From: Undaria pinnatifida
Taxonomy: Eukaryota; Sar; Phaeophyceae; Laminariales; Alariaceae
Assembly (NCBI GenBank): GCA_012845835.1
Contig: JABAKD010000006.1
Location: 6,316,318 to 6,380,317, forward strand
Direction of reading: 5' to 3'
Length of the DNA: 64,000 bases
Shown one piece after another: positions 36,360-47,499 of the stretch (its first letter is position 1; each line of letters begins with the position of its first letter). Position numbers and translations under genes: made by a program. The notes under the pieces were generated by a model that saw only the letters and a program-made list of their open reading frames with translations, was not told the DNA's origin and made no database searches.

Positions 36360-39270
36360 CATTATATATGAATCTAGTTGCCCCAGGCCTCCTCAAAATA
36401 TATGTATCAACTCCTCTACCCCCCCCCCCCCTTTTCTTCTTCTTCCCCCTGCCAAGAAATATATATATATAAAAACTCCTCTCCCTTCTCCCTCGCGCCC
36501 CCCCCTCCTCCCCTAACCCCCCCCTCCCCGGCACCTCCCTACCCAGGTCACCGCTGCTTCATTATCCGCCCTCACCGTGATCTCGTTCCCCTCTTCTACG
36601 CGGTCGCTCTCCCCTCCCGTGTATCACAACAAACGCCGTCATCACCATAGTTATTACCTCGAGCACGCTAATCTGCGACGGCCCGCCGCTCTTTCAGCAT
36701 TCGTTCGTGCACCTCTTCTCGCCGGTCGAATCTCTAGAACGCACCAGCCTCCATGCACAACCCCCCTATTGCTGTCAAGGATGCGTCCTCAAGCCGTGTC
36801 CTGCTCGGCCGCTGCTTAACGAAGCTAAAGGACAGTGATATTGTCCTCTCCCCTCCGTATCCTCCCCCCTTTCCCCAAATCCTCTCCACCCCCACCCACG
36901 TCCGCCATGAATTCATGCCACCGTCGTAAACCCCGCCTCGCTTCCGTCCGCTGCCTGCACCTGCCCCAGGCCCCTGCACCCCCCCGGCCCGCGCTGCCCC
37001 GTTATAATGAAGGTTAAAAAGCTGCAGAAGCCCACGGATGAAGTACCGTCCGGGCAAGAACACAAAGGACGCGTGGTGCAACTTCCCTTCCAACAGTAAC
37101 ACTTCACGCACCGATACCGACTGCCCCTCCGCCGGTCACCCTGCAAATCGCCGCCCCCCTGCCAGTAACGCCCCCTCTTCCCCCCTTGCCACAAACACAC
37201 CAGAAAACAAAGTATAACTCATTGGCGCATAAGCAAGAAAGTAGGCACAAGGTGCCTACGTCCGTCTTACGAGCGGTTCTTGGAATGACGCAGTGCACCC
37301 TTCATGCGACTCGCTGAATCCCCCCCCTCACTCCCCACGTCGTTACCAACTGCCGCTTCACCAGCCACTATGCAACCCTCCCCCCAGGACTCGCCCCCCC
37401 CACCCCTCACGCCCCCCCCTAACCATCTTCCCCCCCTCCCCCCTCCTCTTCCCCCCCCTGCTAAAAAACTATACATACTAGTTTGACCAGCCCCTCCCCC
37501 CGAACTGTATATTTTACCAAGTATATATGAAGTTCCTTCCTCCTTTCCTTCCCTCTCTTCTTCTCTTCTCCCCCTCCCTCCCATGCCAAAACCAATATGA
37601 ATATATATTATATATATATATCAGTTTGACCAAGCCCCCCGGAGAACAATATAATCTACGAAGTATATATGAACTCCTCTCTCCCCTTTTCCCCCCCCAC
37701 CCCCCTCTCCCTCCTGCCCCCGGTCGCCCCCACCCCCGTCCACTGCCCAACACTATATGTATGTATCCGTCTAACCAAGCCGCCGCAATATAACAATATA
37801 TTATATATATGAACTCCTCTTCTCCCCCGCCCCGGCCCATTAAAAAAATATATACGAACTCACTCTCCCCCCCCCCCACCCCCCCCCTCCCCCCGGTCGT
37901 CGTCTCCTCCCCGCCCCGCCCCCTCCTCCCTCCTCTCCCCTCCCTCCCCTGACAAAAAACTATATGTAAATATATATATATATATATCGGTTTGCCCAAG
38001 CCCCTCCCAAGAGCAATGTATTATTTATATATATATATTTACTCCTCTCCTCCCTCCCTCCCTCCCCCCTCCTCTCCCCCCCCCTCCTCTGCCTAATACC
38101 TATATATACCAGTTTGATCAATCCCCCCCCAAAACAAAATATTATACCAGGTGTATATATTAACTCCTCTCCTCCCCCCCCCCCCGCCTCCCTCCCCATC
38201 CCCCCTCCTCCCCCCCACCTCCTCTGCCAAAACCTATATGTATATATCAGTCTGGACCAAGGCCCCCCCAAAAACTACCAGGTATATATTATATATATGA
38301 ACCCCTCTCCTCCCCACCCCCATTTCCTCCCTCACCACGCCCCGCCGAAATTATACATATGAACCCCTTTCTCCCACTCTCCCCCCGCATCTCCCTCCCC
38401 CTCCACCCCCCGGTACGCCCCCCCCCGCGTCCTCCCCCCTCCCCTGCCAAAAATTATTTGTATGTATCCGCTTGACCGATCCCCCCGACTAAAACAATAA
38501 AGTATCATATAAAAATAAAAGTACACTCCAGCTGTGAAATCAAAGATTTTGTCGAAACTCGTCTTTGCAAGCGGTGTGTGATACTCCGACGGCAATATAT
38601 ATGAAGTCCTCTCCTCTCCACCCCCCCACCCCGCCCCGCCAAAACAAAAAATATATGAACTCCTCTTCAATTCTCTCTCCCCCTCCATTTCCCCCCGGTC
38701 GTAACCCCCCCCCTCCCCGCCCCTCCGCCCCCTCCCCCCTTCTCTTCCCCCCCTTCCCCTGCTAAGAACTCTATGTATATCTCAGTTTGACCAAGCCCCC
38801 ACACCAAAAGGTATAAATAAATGAATTAATGAATAAATTATCCAACTCCTCTACACACACTCTGTCCTACCCCCCCCGCCAAATAGAATATATGAACTCA
38901 TCTACCGCCCTCCCCCGCTAACCCCCGTCCGTCCGCTCCACCCGCCCGTCCGCTCCCTCCCCGCCAAACTATATAGAGATACATATGTCAACATCTCTAA
39001 TAATTGCGTCCATTACTTTACCCCCCCCCCCTCCCGGTCCCCTGACAAAGATCTATATATGTATCTGGTTGACCACGTTCAGCTTGAAATTTACACCTGG
39101 TTTATATCAACTGCTATACCCCATCGCCAAATTATACATACCAAGTTCTCTTACTTTTACGCCCGGTACTTTATCTCCCCCCCCCCTCCTCGCCCCCGCC
39201 CCATGCCCCCCCCCCCCCCCATCCCCTCCTGTCCCTCTCCCCTCCCCCGCCCAAAAACCTCCACCATGTA
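36360..39270. repeat. Pyrimidine-rich degenerate tandem array with TATATA blocks
   Basis: A composite unit of roughly 100-250 bases recurs. It has a TATATATGAACTCCTCTCC-like start, a long C/T-only tract, then CCTGCCAAAAACTATATGTA and a CAGTTTGACCAAGCCCC block. The last block is seen near 37,480, 37,620, 37,765, 37,990, 38,110, 38,250 and 38,790, and near 38,470 in altered form. Nearly all C and T of the tracts are on the plus strand, an extreme strand asymmetry over about 3 kb. The apparent Pro- and Gly-rich frames are products of composition, not genes. Confidence 0.85.
38524..38595 (+). repeat. Dispersed repeat family, head fragment
   Basis: CACTCCAGCTGTGAAATCAA through GTGTGTGATACTCCGA matches the heads at 39,289, 40,511 and 61,028. 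Only about 70 bases are present here. Confidence 0.7.
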
Positions 39271-39288
39271 TATTATCGAAATACATTT

Positions 39289-39385
39289 ACACTCCAGCTG
39301 TGAGATTGAAGATCTTTGTCGAAACTCATTTTTGTAAGCTTTGTATGATACTCCGATCGCGCGTATTACTGGGCATGTCGTTTCA
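39289..39385 (+). repeat. Dispersed repeat family, head fragment
   Basis: CACTCCAGCTGTGAGATTGA, TTTGTCGAAACTCATTTTTG and TATGATACTCCGATCGCGCG are in family order, then homology stops near GGGCATGTCG. Confidence 0.7.
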
Positions 39386-39719
39386 TAAATCTATCAAAGA
39401 CGTAACGGGGTACGACAAACTCAAACAAGGGTTCAGCCAACTCTTCGTATCTCTGATGTACGTAGGGAGACCACTATCTTCTACATACAAGGAGGCGGGG
39501 GAGGGGTAAAGGGGGAAATGGGGGGCGTCCTGCCCAAGAGGCTTAAGTCTGGGTCTGGCCATCATTTTCTTGAAATCTGCAGGCCTTCCAATGGCCGTCA
39601 CAAGATAGCATTAGACCGCCCTGACTTCTTCGCCATGTTGCGTTGTCTCCCCAGTGCCATTGATGATGCACTTGATACCCTCTACGAGCCCAATGCCGTC
39701 TTGAGCCGGTTCCTAGGGT

Positions 39720-39960
39720 CTGCTAGTATGCCATTTTCCCTCTTTTCCTTTCCTTGCTTCCTCTTCTTGTCCGGTCTTTTATCGCGTCCTCTTCTTGTCT
39801 CGTCCTTTATCGCTTCCTCTTCTTGTCTTGTCTTTCATCGCTTTTTTTGTCTTTTCTGTTCTGTTCTTTCCTTTCGTTTTTCGTTTTTTCGCTTTCTTGT
39901 CTTTTCTTTCCTTTCCTTTATCATCTTTCCTTTTCTTTGTGTATTTTTCCAATTCACTTG
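39720..39960. repeat. Pyrimidine (TTTTCC/CTTCTTGTC) tract
   Basis: About 240 bases are almost entirely T and C on the plus strand, with an imperfect TCTTCTTGTC repeat. The open frames here are hydrophobic by composition (Phe/Leu/Ser) and are not taken as genes. Confidence 0.65.
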
Positions 39961-40164
39961 CGTCTGTCGTGCGTATGCGTAGTGATAGGTACTACGTGCA
40001 ATATATACGTGGTAGTCTTTCTTGGGTGGCAAGCGGTATAGTCGGTTTTTCAAGGCGCGAGTGGTGAGACTTATGCACCAGTATGGACCTGGCACATCGT
40101 AGACTGACTCCCGATTTCACTTTTATTTGTTTCTGGTGGAGGCATGAATTGCGTTCGCTGTGAT

Positions 40165-40320
40165 ACATGCGTGTACCACCTTTGGTTTGTTTCTGTTTTT
40201 CCCTGGGGTATTCCTCAGCTCCAGAGTGACTGGAGCCTGTCCAGTGACCACGGACTGGATTATGCGAGTTAATGTGAGAATAACCACAACATATAGCCAT
40301 TCGATGAAAAAAAACTCAAC
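40165..40320 (+). repeat. Third copy of an arm segment in the spacer
   Basis: TGCGTGTACCACCTTTGGTTTG, a TCCAGAGTGACTGGAGCCTG block and TATGCGAGTTAATGTGAGAA match the right arm at 52,808-52,930 and the complement in the left arm at about 11,000-11,130. It shows that this segment is itself a dispersed repeat. Confidence 0.75.
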
Positions 40321-40510
40321 GAGCATAATAATCCGAAACGTGGGAATGGTGAACCCGATGCGTGACAAGATGAACGCCCATTTAGTTGCTCTGACGTCTG
40401 CTGCATACCGGGGGGGGCAACAAAGCAAACAAAGTGGGTACGCGTGTAGTATGTACGATAGTTGCTGTAAAGCAAGTCAGACACCCTCCAGAATACTATA
40501 AAAATACAAA

Positions 40511-41340
40511 ATACACTCCAACTGTGAGATCGAAGATTTCGTCGAAACTGATCTTTGCAAGCTGTGTGTGATACCCCGATCGCGCGTATTACGGGGTGTG
40601 TGTCCTTATTAAGGATATAGGTTGGCGACTCCCCTTGCAACTACAGTGTAGCTATCAGGGTCAACAGGGTGAAGTTAGGCAGTGTGTGCGCGGAAACTAT
40701 AAAACCCGTTTCTGAGGGGGACAAAATCTGACAGCTGTGGAAATAAATGCATCAGTTTATCAAATGAATCCTGTAAGTCGAATAACCGGTAAGGGGAGGG
40801 CGCAGTTTTTAATGACGTGGGGGCCTGGGTTTGATCAAGACGGAGAGGAGGAGGGGGGAGGGGGGGTCAGCTCAATCTGTGCGTGGAAACTATAAATTCT
40901 TCAAGGGGATAAATGTGACGGTTTTGGAAAGAACGCACCTGTTTTTCATGTATATCCTGTAAGTCGTACAACCAGTGAGGAGAGGGCGGAGCGTTCGAAA
41001 GGGTGGGGGTGGGGGGGGGGGGGGGGGGCGAAACGGTTTTTTATACAACATCTTTAGGTCGCATAGATGTAGGGGTTTGGTATACGTACGCGTGGTGCTA
41101 GGTCTGGGCGATAGTGTGGGTGGTGGGGAAGGGGGGGACGTTGGCGGGGGTGAGGGAGGGGGGGTGAATTGCAGCAGCGACATGGATGGCTCTAGAAAGA
41201 CAATGAGGCGATATCAAGTGCATGGAAGTGTTTATTGTTCTGGCTGATTTCGATGTTAGTTGGGGCGTTTGAGCAAGAGGGGGCGAGGAAAAAAAAAGGC
41301 CGGGGGGGGGGGAGGGGGAGGCCTTTCAAGAGGTTAAGTT
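40511..41340 (+). repeat. Dispersed repeat family, long copy with G-rich tail
   Basis: In order it has the head (CACTCCAACTGTGAGATCG), CGCGCGTATTACGGGGTGTG, GCGCGGAAACTATAAAACCC, GACAAAATCTGACAGCTGTG, a TCCTGTAAGTCGTACAACCA block, a G-rich stretch (18 G in a row at 41,011-41,028), TAGATGTAGGGGTTTG, then AGAAAGACAATGAGGCGATA. The same order is found at 61,028-62,260. It has no coding capacity that I can support. The element type is unknown. Confidence 0.75.
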
Positions 41341-41539
41341 CACATATATATACCAGGTAGAATTAATCGGAAGCGATCGTACGGATACGTATACGTGCCG
41401 GGAAATAGTGACACATACGCTTCAAGACTCTCAAATCGACTATCCGCCTGCCACCCAGGAAAACAGACCAATGTCCAAACAAAATGAAATAAAAATAATA
41501 TCCGGGTTGACCTCCCTGAATTCCTCCTTGTCTATTGCT

Positions 41540-41850
41540 GCTACTACTGCTGTATGCTCGACTGCTGTCGATGCTGGTTTGCCAGCTTCCCCCCCCCCGC
41601 CCCGTTTGTGGACCCCACTCTTTCTGCGGCTGATGTGGTGCACCCCCCCTATGATATACGGCTACTTCGGTGCCCACTAGGGCCGTTGCTACTGCTGCTA
41701 CTGTTGTTGCTGTACCCCCCCCCCCCCCCCTCTTGACGCCCTTTGTTGCTGTGGTGCCTCCACTTGCTGCTGCTGCTGTTGTGCGTCCGCGCCATGCGGC
41801 CGATGCTGTGCCCATCCCTGCTGCTGATGTTGCGAGGTACGATTACCCTA
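41540..41850. repeat. Trinucleotide-rich (CTG/GTT) and poly-C stretch
   Basis: Interrupted CTG/TTG triplets (TGCTACTGCTGCTACTGTTG, TGCTGCTGCTGCTG) surround a run of 16 C near 41,716-41,731. Triplet periodicity opens frames on both strands (Ala/Thr-rich), which I do not read as a gene. Confidence 0.6.
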
Positions 41851-42061
41851 CTGTCTCTGGCTGGTAACATGCAACTATCCCTACTCGACCCGTGCCTCCC
41901 TCTACCCGACTGCGTGTGAGATTCGTCGTGCTCCCGTTGCCCAACACATTGCGAGAACTGCGTTTTTCTACTCGACCCGCTCTACCGTCGATTGGTATTG
42001 TCGACCTCCTCACCGATGCCTGCTGCCCCGCTTCCTGAAAAAAAACGAGAACAAAAAAAAT

Positions 42062-42205
42062 TGACGACCCCTGACGTCCCTTGCCCGGTGCCACGGTCCT
42101 CTTCAGATCGTGCAGACCCTCGCCTGTTAGCTACCTCTTCTTGGTTATTCCGCTGCACCCACGATCCCACGCTTCATACAGCTCTACAGGTTCTTGCCGA
42201 CATCT
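42062..42205 (+). repeat. 145-bp direct repeat, copy 2
   Basis: It matches 35,605-35,752. It ends where the large inverted repeat begins, so the right arm's inner boundary may be a breakpoint next to this repeat. Confidence 0.85.
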
Positions 42206-45200
42206 TCAACGGTACCTCGTCCTTGGTTGTGGATACACCGCCCTAGCTTTCGGCTTCATGCTGTGTGCTGTTTCTACGCTCGGGTGTTGTACGCGGGGGT
42301 AGACGGTTGGTACGGCGGCTATATCACTTGGTCTCGCAAGCGTCATGGGGTCGGTAAGCAGGAGGGGTGACCCCTATACCCAAGTTTGTTTACCCCCTCG
42401 TCGCGCGACAGGATGCCTCCAAGCAGGGACGAGCGGGAGGAATACGGAACGCCGAAGAAGGCGGGACCGGTTGTCGGGCGGATTAGCTTAGAAGGAAAAA
42501 GTCAATGACGAAGCAAGCGTTCGTCCCTTAGCCTCGACTGCACTTTGCTGTGCAGCGAGCAAGCCCCTCTATTGCCGACTTGGGTTCCGTAGCCGGGCGC
42601 GTCCGGGACGGTGGCGGAGGAGTGGGAGAAGAGGAGGGGTGGAGATGTCAAGTTGGATTAGATTGCTGGTTCGGGTTCTGACGCGCGGATGGGGCTCTGT
42701 GCGCCTTTATGAGCAAGGAACAGGATTGTCACTCGCGCAAGTGACCCCGAGCCCCTTACACAAAAAACCCAAATGTGGGCACCGTACCGTCAGTCTTGGT
42801 CCCTACTGGCTTCGGCGTCGGTCAACACTCATCGATGAAACGTCGGATTGCACCCTTTCCGGGGGTGCTTTTACAATACTCGGGCCTGCAATCGGAACGG
42901 AGAAGTTAGGGATTAGTCATCCTCCTTGATTCTGGCAACGTGGCAGGCTTACCCAAAGCACGCACAGGGCGGAGGCGATGCGGCAACTGACAACGGTCGA
43001 ACGGAGCATTGAACGATCTCGTCGGACGCTCAATCACTCATCAACTCTTGTCGTCAATCGGCCAATTGGGCGCGTCAAACTGCACGAACACCACTAAAAA
43101 CGCCCGCTGAACCGAGGACATTTCTCGACGAGTTTCACACAACAATCAAGCCGACTTACTTCGCAGCGCAGCACATATCTACCATCAAAAAGCGCGGTTG
43201 CTGTATCACAAATTAAGAGGCATCAATGATAGCACAAGAGGAGCTTGATCGAGGCATTCTCGACGTTGTCAAATGAGAAAGCCTGGCATATTGGAACATT
43301 GACGCTGCAGTCCACTGTTAATAGTATCAATTTGAATCATAGTCACTCCCCTGGGTACGCTAAGTGCCTTATTCTAGAGGCAGAGAAATACATATTGCTG
43401 GGAATGTCGGTTTGTTACTTCCCGTCGGTGTATCGTACATTCTTGTTGTACCTAACATCCCATCGTAAGTATCGGGGAATATTGCGGGGATTATTGCACG
43501 GACGGTAGATCGGCCGCTACGTACAACAACTCGTATTAGGTTTGCTTCCCTCCTTACATCTCTTGACGTTGCAATTTCTCTTTCTCCCTCGTTCTGTTTT
43601 CTACTTCTTTGGTTTTCAATATTTTTTCCCCTTACATAAGCGCCACTTTCCAAGCTACGTTCTCATTTTGTCATTACCACAAGCACACTTCGAGGCCACG
43701 TCTGCGGCTCATTTCATTGAGTCAGGGCCTCGACACACAACATTTGAAAAAGGTACGATCCACGCCCTTTACTTGCTGGCACCACGCAACGGCGCCTCGC
43801 TGAGTTCACCCAGCGTTTCCGAGAAAGTCGACGAATGAACTGCATTTCCTCTAGTGCGCATAATGTTCGGACGTTTCTTCAATAAGCAAGATTATCCTCG
43901 ACCCAGAAGCATCAAAACTACGAGAACACCAAGTACATCCGTATTGTTCGAGAGAGGGGACTTATTTCACGTTCTACGCGAGAACAAGGTGTGAAGGCTG
44001 CTGGTGCTTTCACGCGTTGTGCAGCAGGTATGGAGTCCTGGTTCGCGCTTTCATTCGCGCGAAGTCGTCTTCAAAACCGATTCTTCGACTACCAAGTAGT
44101 GCGGAGTACGTACAAGAACTCATCATCGTCAAATTTTCATGAAAGGGAGACAACACCAACTGCTGTAACCTGCGTCAAAGGTCGTCGGCAACTCGGCTAC
44201 GCAGGCAAACGATGGGGGCATTAACTCCAGCCCAGACGGGGTATTTTACATTACCCAACATCTGCGTTGACGGTTAGAAGTACGGTTCAGCCCCGAAGAT
44301 TCTCGATCTTCTACTTCCTTTCTGGAAGTACGTATCAGATTCGGACAAACGCCTTACTGCATCTTGACGTTAACGTATTTCACGTTTCCACACGACGAAG
44401 TATGTTCCACTGCTATCACACTACTACGCGTACAGCGAGGTCTAGTCTGCTGTCAAAATACCAACCAAGGAACAATGTATACGGCCAGCATCACAGACAA
44501 ATTACTCGAAATTCAATCATGCGTGATGAGTCTCTGCTAACAACAGAGAGGCGTCCCAGCGTGTGTACAACAGTTGCTGTGACCCGCTTTTCGGCACGCA
44601 CAGAATAAATCAACACGACCACAGCACGTTGACAGTTTGCGGGGGGAGGAACAGAGCAATTGCCGTCACCCCTGTCTAGACCTACTGCATGGCCAATTCG
44701 ACATCCCATGCCGCGCTCAAATCAGGACGGCCATCGACGGAACTTTATCAATCTCAACTCGTCGTACGACTACTAGTACATCCTCAGGGCATCAACGTTA
44801 TTGCAGGCCGTCCAACTGCAACAGCTAGCGCGACAATATCAGCTTAATCAGCTACCCTGTATCATTAGCGATTACACTTCAAACAAACCTACGTGCCACG
44901 ACAGGAGCAGCTACCACTCCAACGGCCACAACAGAAACATCTCCCCAGTCAAGCAACACGGGGCATACCTCTAGGGGGCGGACTAAGCGTTGAGCTGGAA
45001 GATATCTCACCGAGCTCTTCGGCAAGAATGTTATTTTGGCAAAATCCTCCCCATTCTCTTTCTGAGAACGGACAACACCACCGACTACCATCGCACATAC
45101 TGCCAGCTCCAACAGGACCAGTGCCGGACGGTTCAACGCGCAGATGACCAAGGGAATCTCCAGTAGAATCAAAAATAGTTGAATGGTTCGTTAGCTGCAG

Positions 45201-45209
45201 TCTAGACTA

Positions 45210-45620
45210 ATGCCTACAACCGCCGTTTTCGACTCTACCGAAAGCCCGTTGAATACTTCACAAACGAGGGAGATGCTATTGGGTTTATATATTTCATATT
45301 GGGGTGCTGGGGACTCACAAAATGCACCGCACGTGCTGCAGCTGCTGGAACCCAGGGTCCGCAACACAACATCAGCAACCACATCACCAGCCTCTGAGGC
45401 TGCACTCAACGAACAGAACCAAGGCGCGACGGCCACGAGAGGGCGGTCGATCATCGCCATGATAACCGCCAACACGAAAGCCTTTCACTCACATCATCGA
45501 CAGCAGCAACGTCGCCGTTTACCAGAGTTCTTCTACGCTTCAACAGCTACAAAGGGAACGGATGATAATTTCAGCACCAGCAGCCGCAGCAACATCAATA
45601 GCATCACGAACACGAGCTAG
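45210..45620 (+). pseudogene. 136-codon ORF with a frameshifted counterpart in the left arm
   Basis: It opens with ATG and MPTTAVFDSTESPLN and is rich in Asn, Ser, Thr and Gln (NTTSATTSPASEAALNEQNQ). The equivalent left-arm sequence (19,616-20,027, minus) has the same peptide split between two frames. No domain was recognised. Long frames preserved in only one arm argue against function, so I list it as a possible gene remnant. Confidence 0.2.
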
Positions 45621-46865
45621 GTTTTCTGCTTTTTTAAATTGGGTTTTTGGGTCGGGAAAGCGTGTGTTGTTTTCTCCTAGCATCTTGTTTGTTGCTTCGT
45701 AGTACGTACCTAGTTTGACATTCGTACGAGAACTACTTGTACTGCTCTACTACTGCTGAACGATACGTATTATTATTCCGGTTGTCGACTTGCGTCGGCA
45801 AGTGTATTTTTGTTTTTCATTTTTAGGCTTTGCAGTCTCACCATTATCATGACCCAAAGCTCGCATCATGGAAGCGCACGTAAACCATGGCAGTTTCGTA
45901 ATAGACTCGACTCGTCCGAGTTTGGAATTCGTTCCTTGCCTCCTAAGTAGCTTTCGTTTCGGAGCATCAACAGCATTCTTCAACTAAATCACACGGTTGA
46001 CTCACCCGACTGCTCGATGTTATGAGCACGTATGAACGTAGTGCAATATCGTTTCGGTGGATAGCATCAGTAGCAGCTGTGTTGTACTGATGAACTTACA
46101 AATAAGGTTCCGTAGTATTACGAGCACACGGACTGCACGTGGTAAATGCACAGTGAGGTATAGCGGTGGATACACATATTTATTCACAGTTTTGACTTTC
46201 TTCGATGTACTATTTGCTTTACGATTCACTTGAGGGGGTGCATTGACTCTGAAGCGCGCATTTTCTGACGCTTTCGCTTCCTTCGATGTACATCGCCGAT
46301 CAACAAAATTGCATCACGAGCAGAGTTTTAACGTCAAACCTACACCCACAGTGTATTTCCGTACCATCTGTATCGGTAGACGTTCTTCCGAGTACTCACG
46401 CACATGCATAAACGCGCAATAGTACGAATCTTCGCGGCATGTACTGCGCCAGCGTCCAGAGTTTAGGTTTCAATCAGTTTCATGTAGCTCCAGGTATACG
46501 TTCAGGGGGCGTGTTGTACGCCGAATGGACGGGTTTGCGCCTCTTACCAAGTTTTTTTCTCGCTTGTAATTACACCACGCGTAGCTTTTTGGGACATAGT
46601 TTGATCCATATTACAGATGATAATATAGCAGAACTGCATAATGCGTTGTTCCGTTCGTATTTTGATTTTCTGAGTGGCATGTTTACATAAACTTTGCCGT
46701 TGCCATTTAGACGCAAAGGTCTGAACATGACGTCGAATTTCTTTCGAGTATCAAGTTTCTCTACAGTAGCTACTGACTTCTCATCAAATGGGGGGTATTG
46801 ATGTTTCATAGACTTAGTACATTGCTATCTTTTCCAATCGCATTCACTACCCTGAGGTCACTGAG

Positions 46866-47499
46866 TGTCTGAATGTAGATGCAGAGAAATACAATGTGCG
46901 GGAAATATCGGTTTGCTACTTTACGTCGGTGTATTGTACCTGGTATATGCTACCTTTACATCGTAAGTATCGGCGAACGTTGCAAGGCATCTTGCAAGGA
47001 ACTTACCTGTAGGATTGTCGGTCGGTTGGTACGTACAAGATCTCGTAGAGTATATCTGCCCATGGCATAGGCATTGTGCTGTATCGATCAGGTCCTGGTC
47101 AGCCCAACCTCATTGTGTTTGTCTCTCTCTCCTTACACCTCCTGACGGTTCCGTTTCTCATTCCCCGACCTTCTATTATCTACTTCTTTGGTTTTCATCT
47201 TTTGGCCGGACGTGTGCCATTTTGCAAACCAGGTTCCCTTTGTCTTCTCCGTCACAAGTGGCCGTGACAGCCACTTCGGTGCCACGTATGCAGCCCTTGT
47301 CAACCAAGTCAGAACTTCGGTACACACCATTGTAAAATGGCAACTCTAATCCGAGACTAACGAGAAAACGACGCTTGCGTGAAGGATTATACGAGATAAA
47401 GTGCTGACATCGTTGTCCACAATCATGCAGGACGCACAAAGATGCACATCGTACAATGTTCCGTGCCATAGCCTAAACAAGCTCGGTATTTGTAGTGTG
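46866..47499 (-). repeat. Single right-arm copy of the 635-bp unit
   Basis: The reverse complement matches the left unit with clear divergence, for example in the TCGATACGGCACAATG region and the GAGGAGACAAGC flank. Being single, it is likely to represent the ancestral state. Confidence 0.8.

Noticed and set aside
31400..39270. CRISPR-like spaced repeats
   Set aside because: Repeat spacing and sequence are irregular, no cas genes are present, and the context is eukaryotic low-complexity DNA.
36734..39509. Gly/Arg-rich or Pro/Ser-rich frames across the pyrimidine array
   Set aside because: Products of the C/T tracts; no residue pattern beyond composition.
39518..40067. Phe/Leu/Ser-rich frames resembling membrane proteins
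   Set aside because: They arise from the T/C tract at 39,720-39,960 in all three frames.
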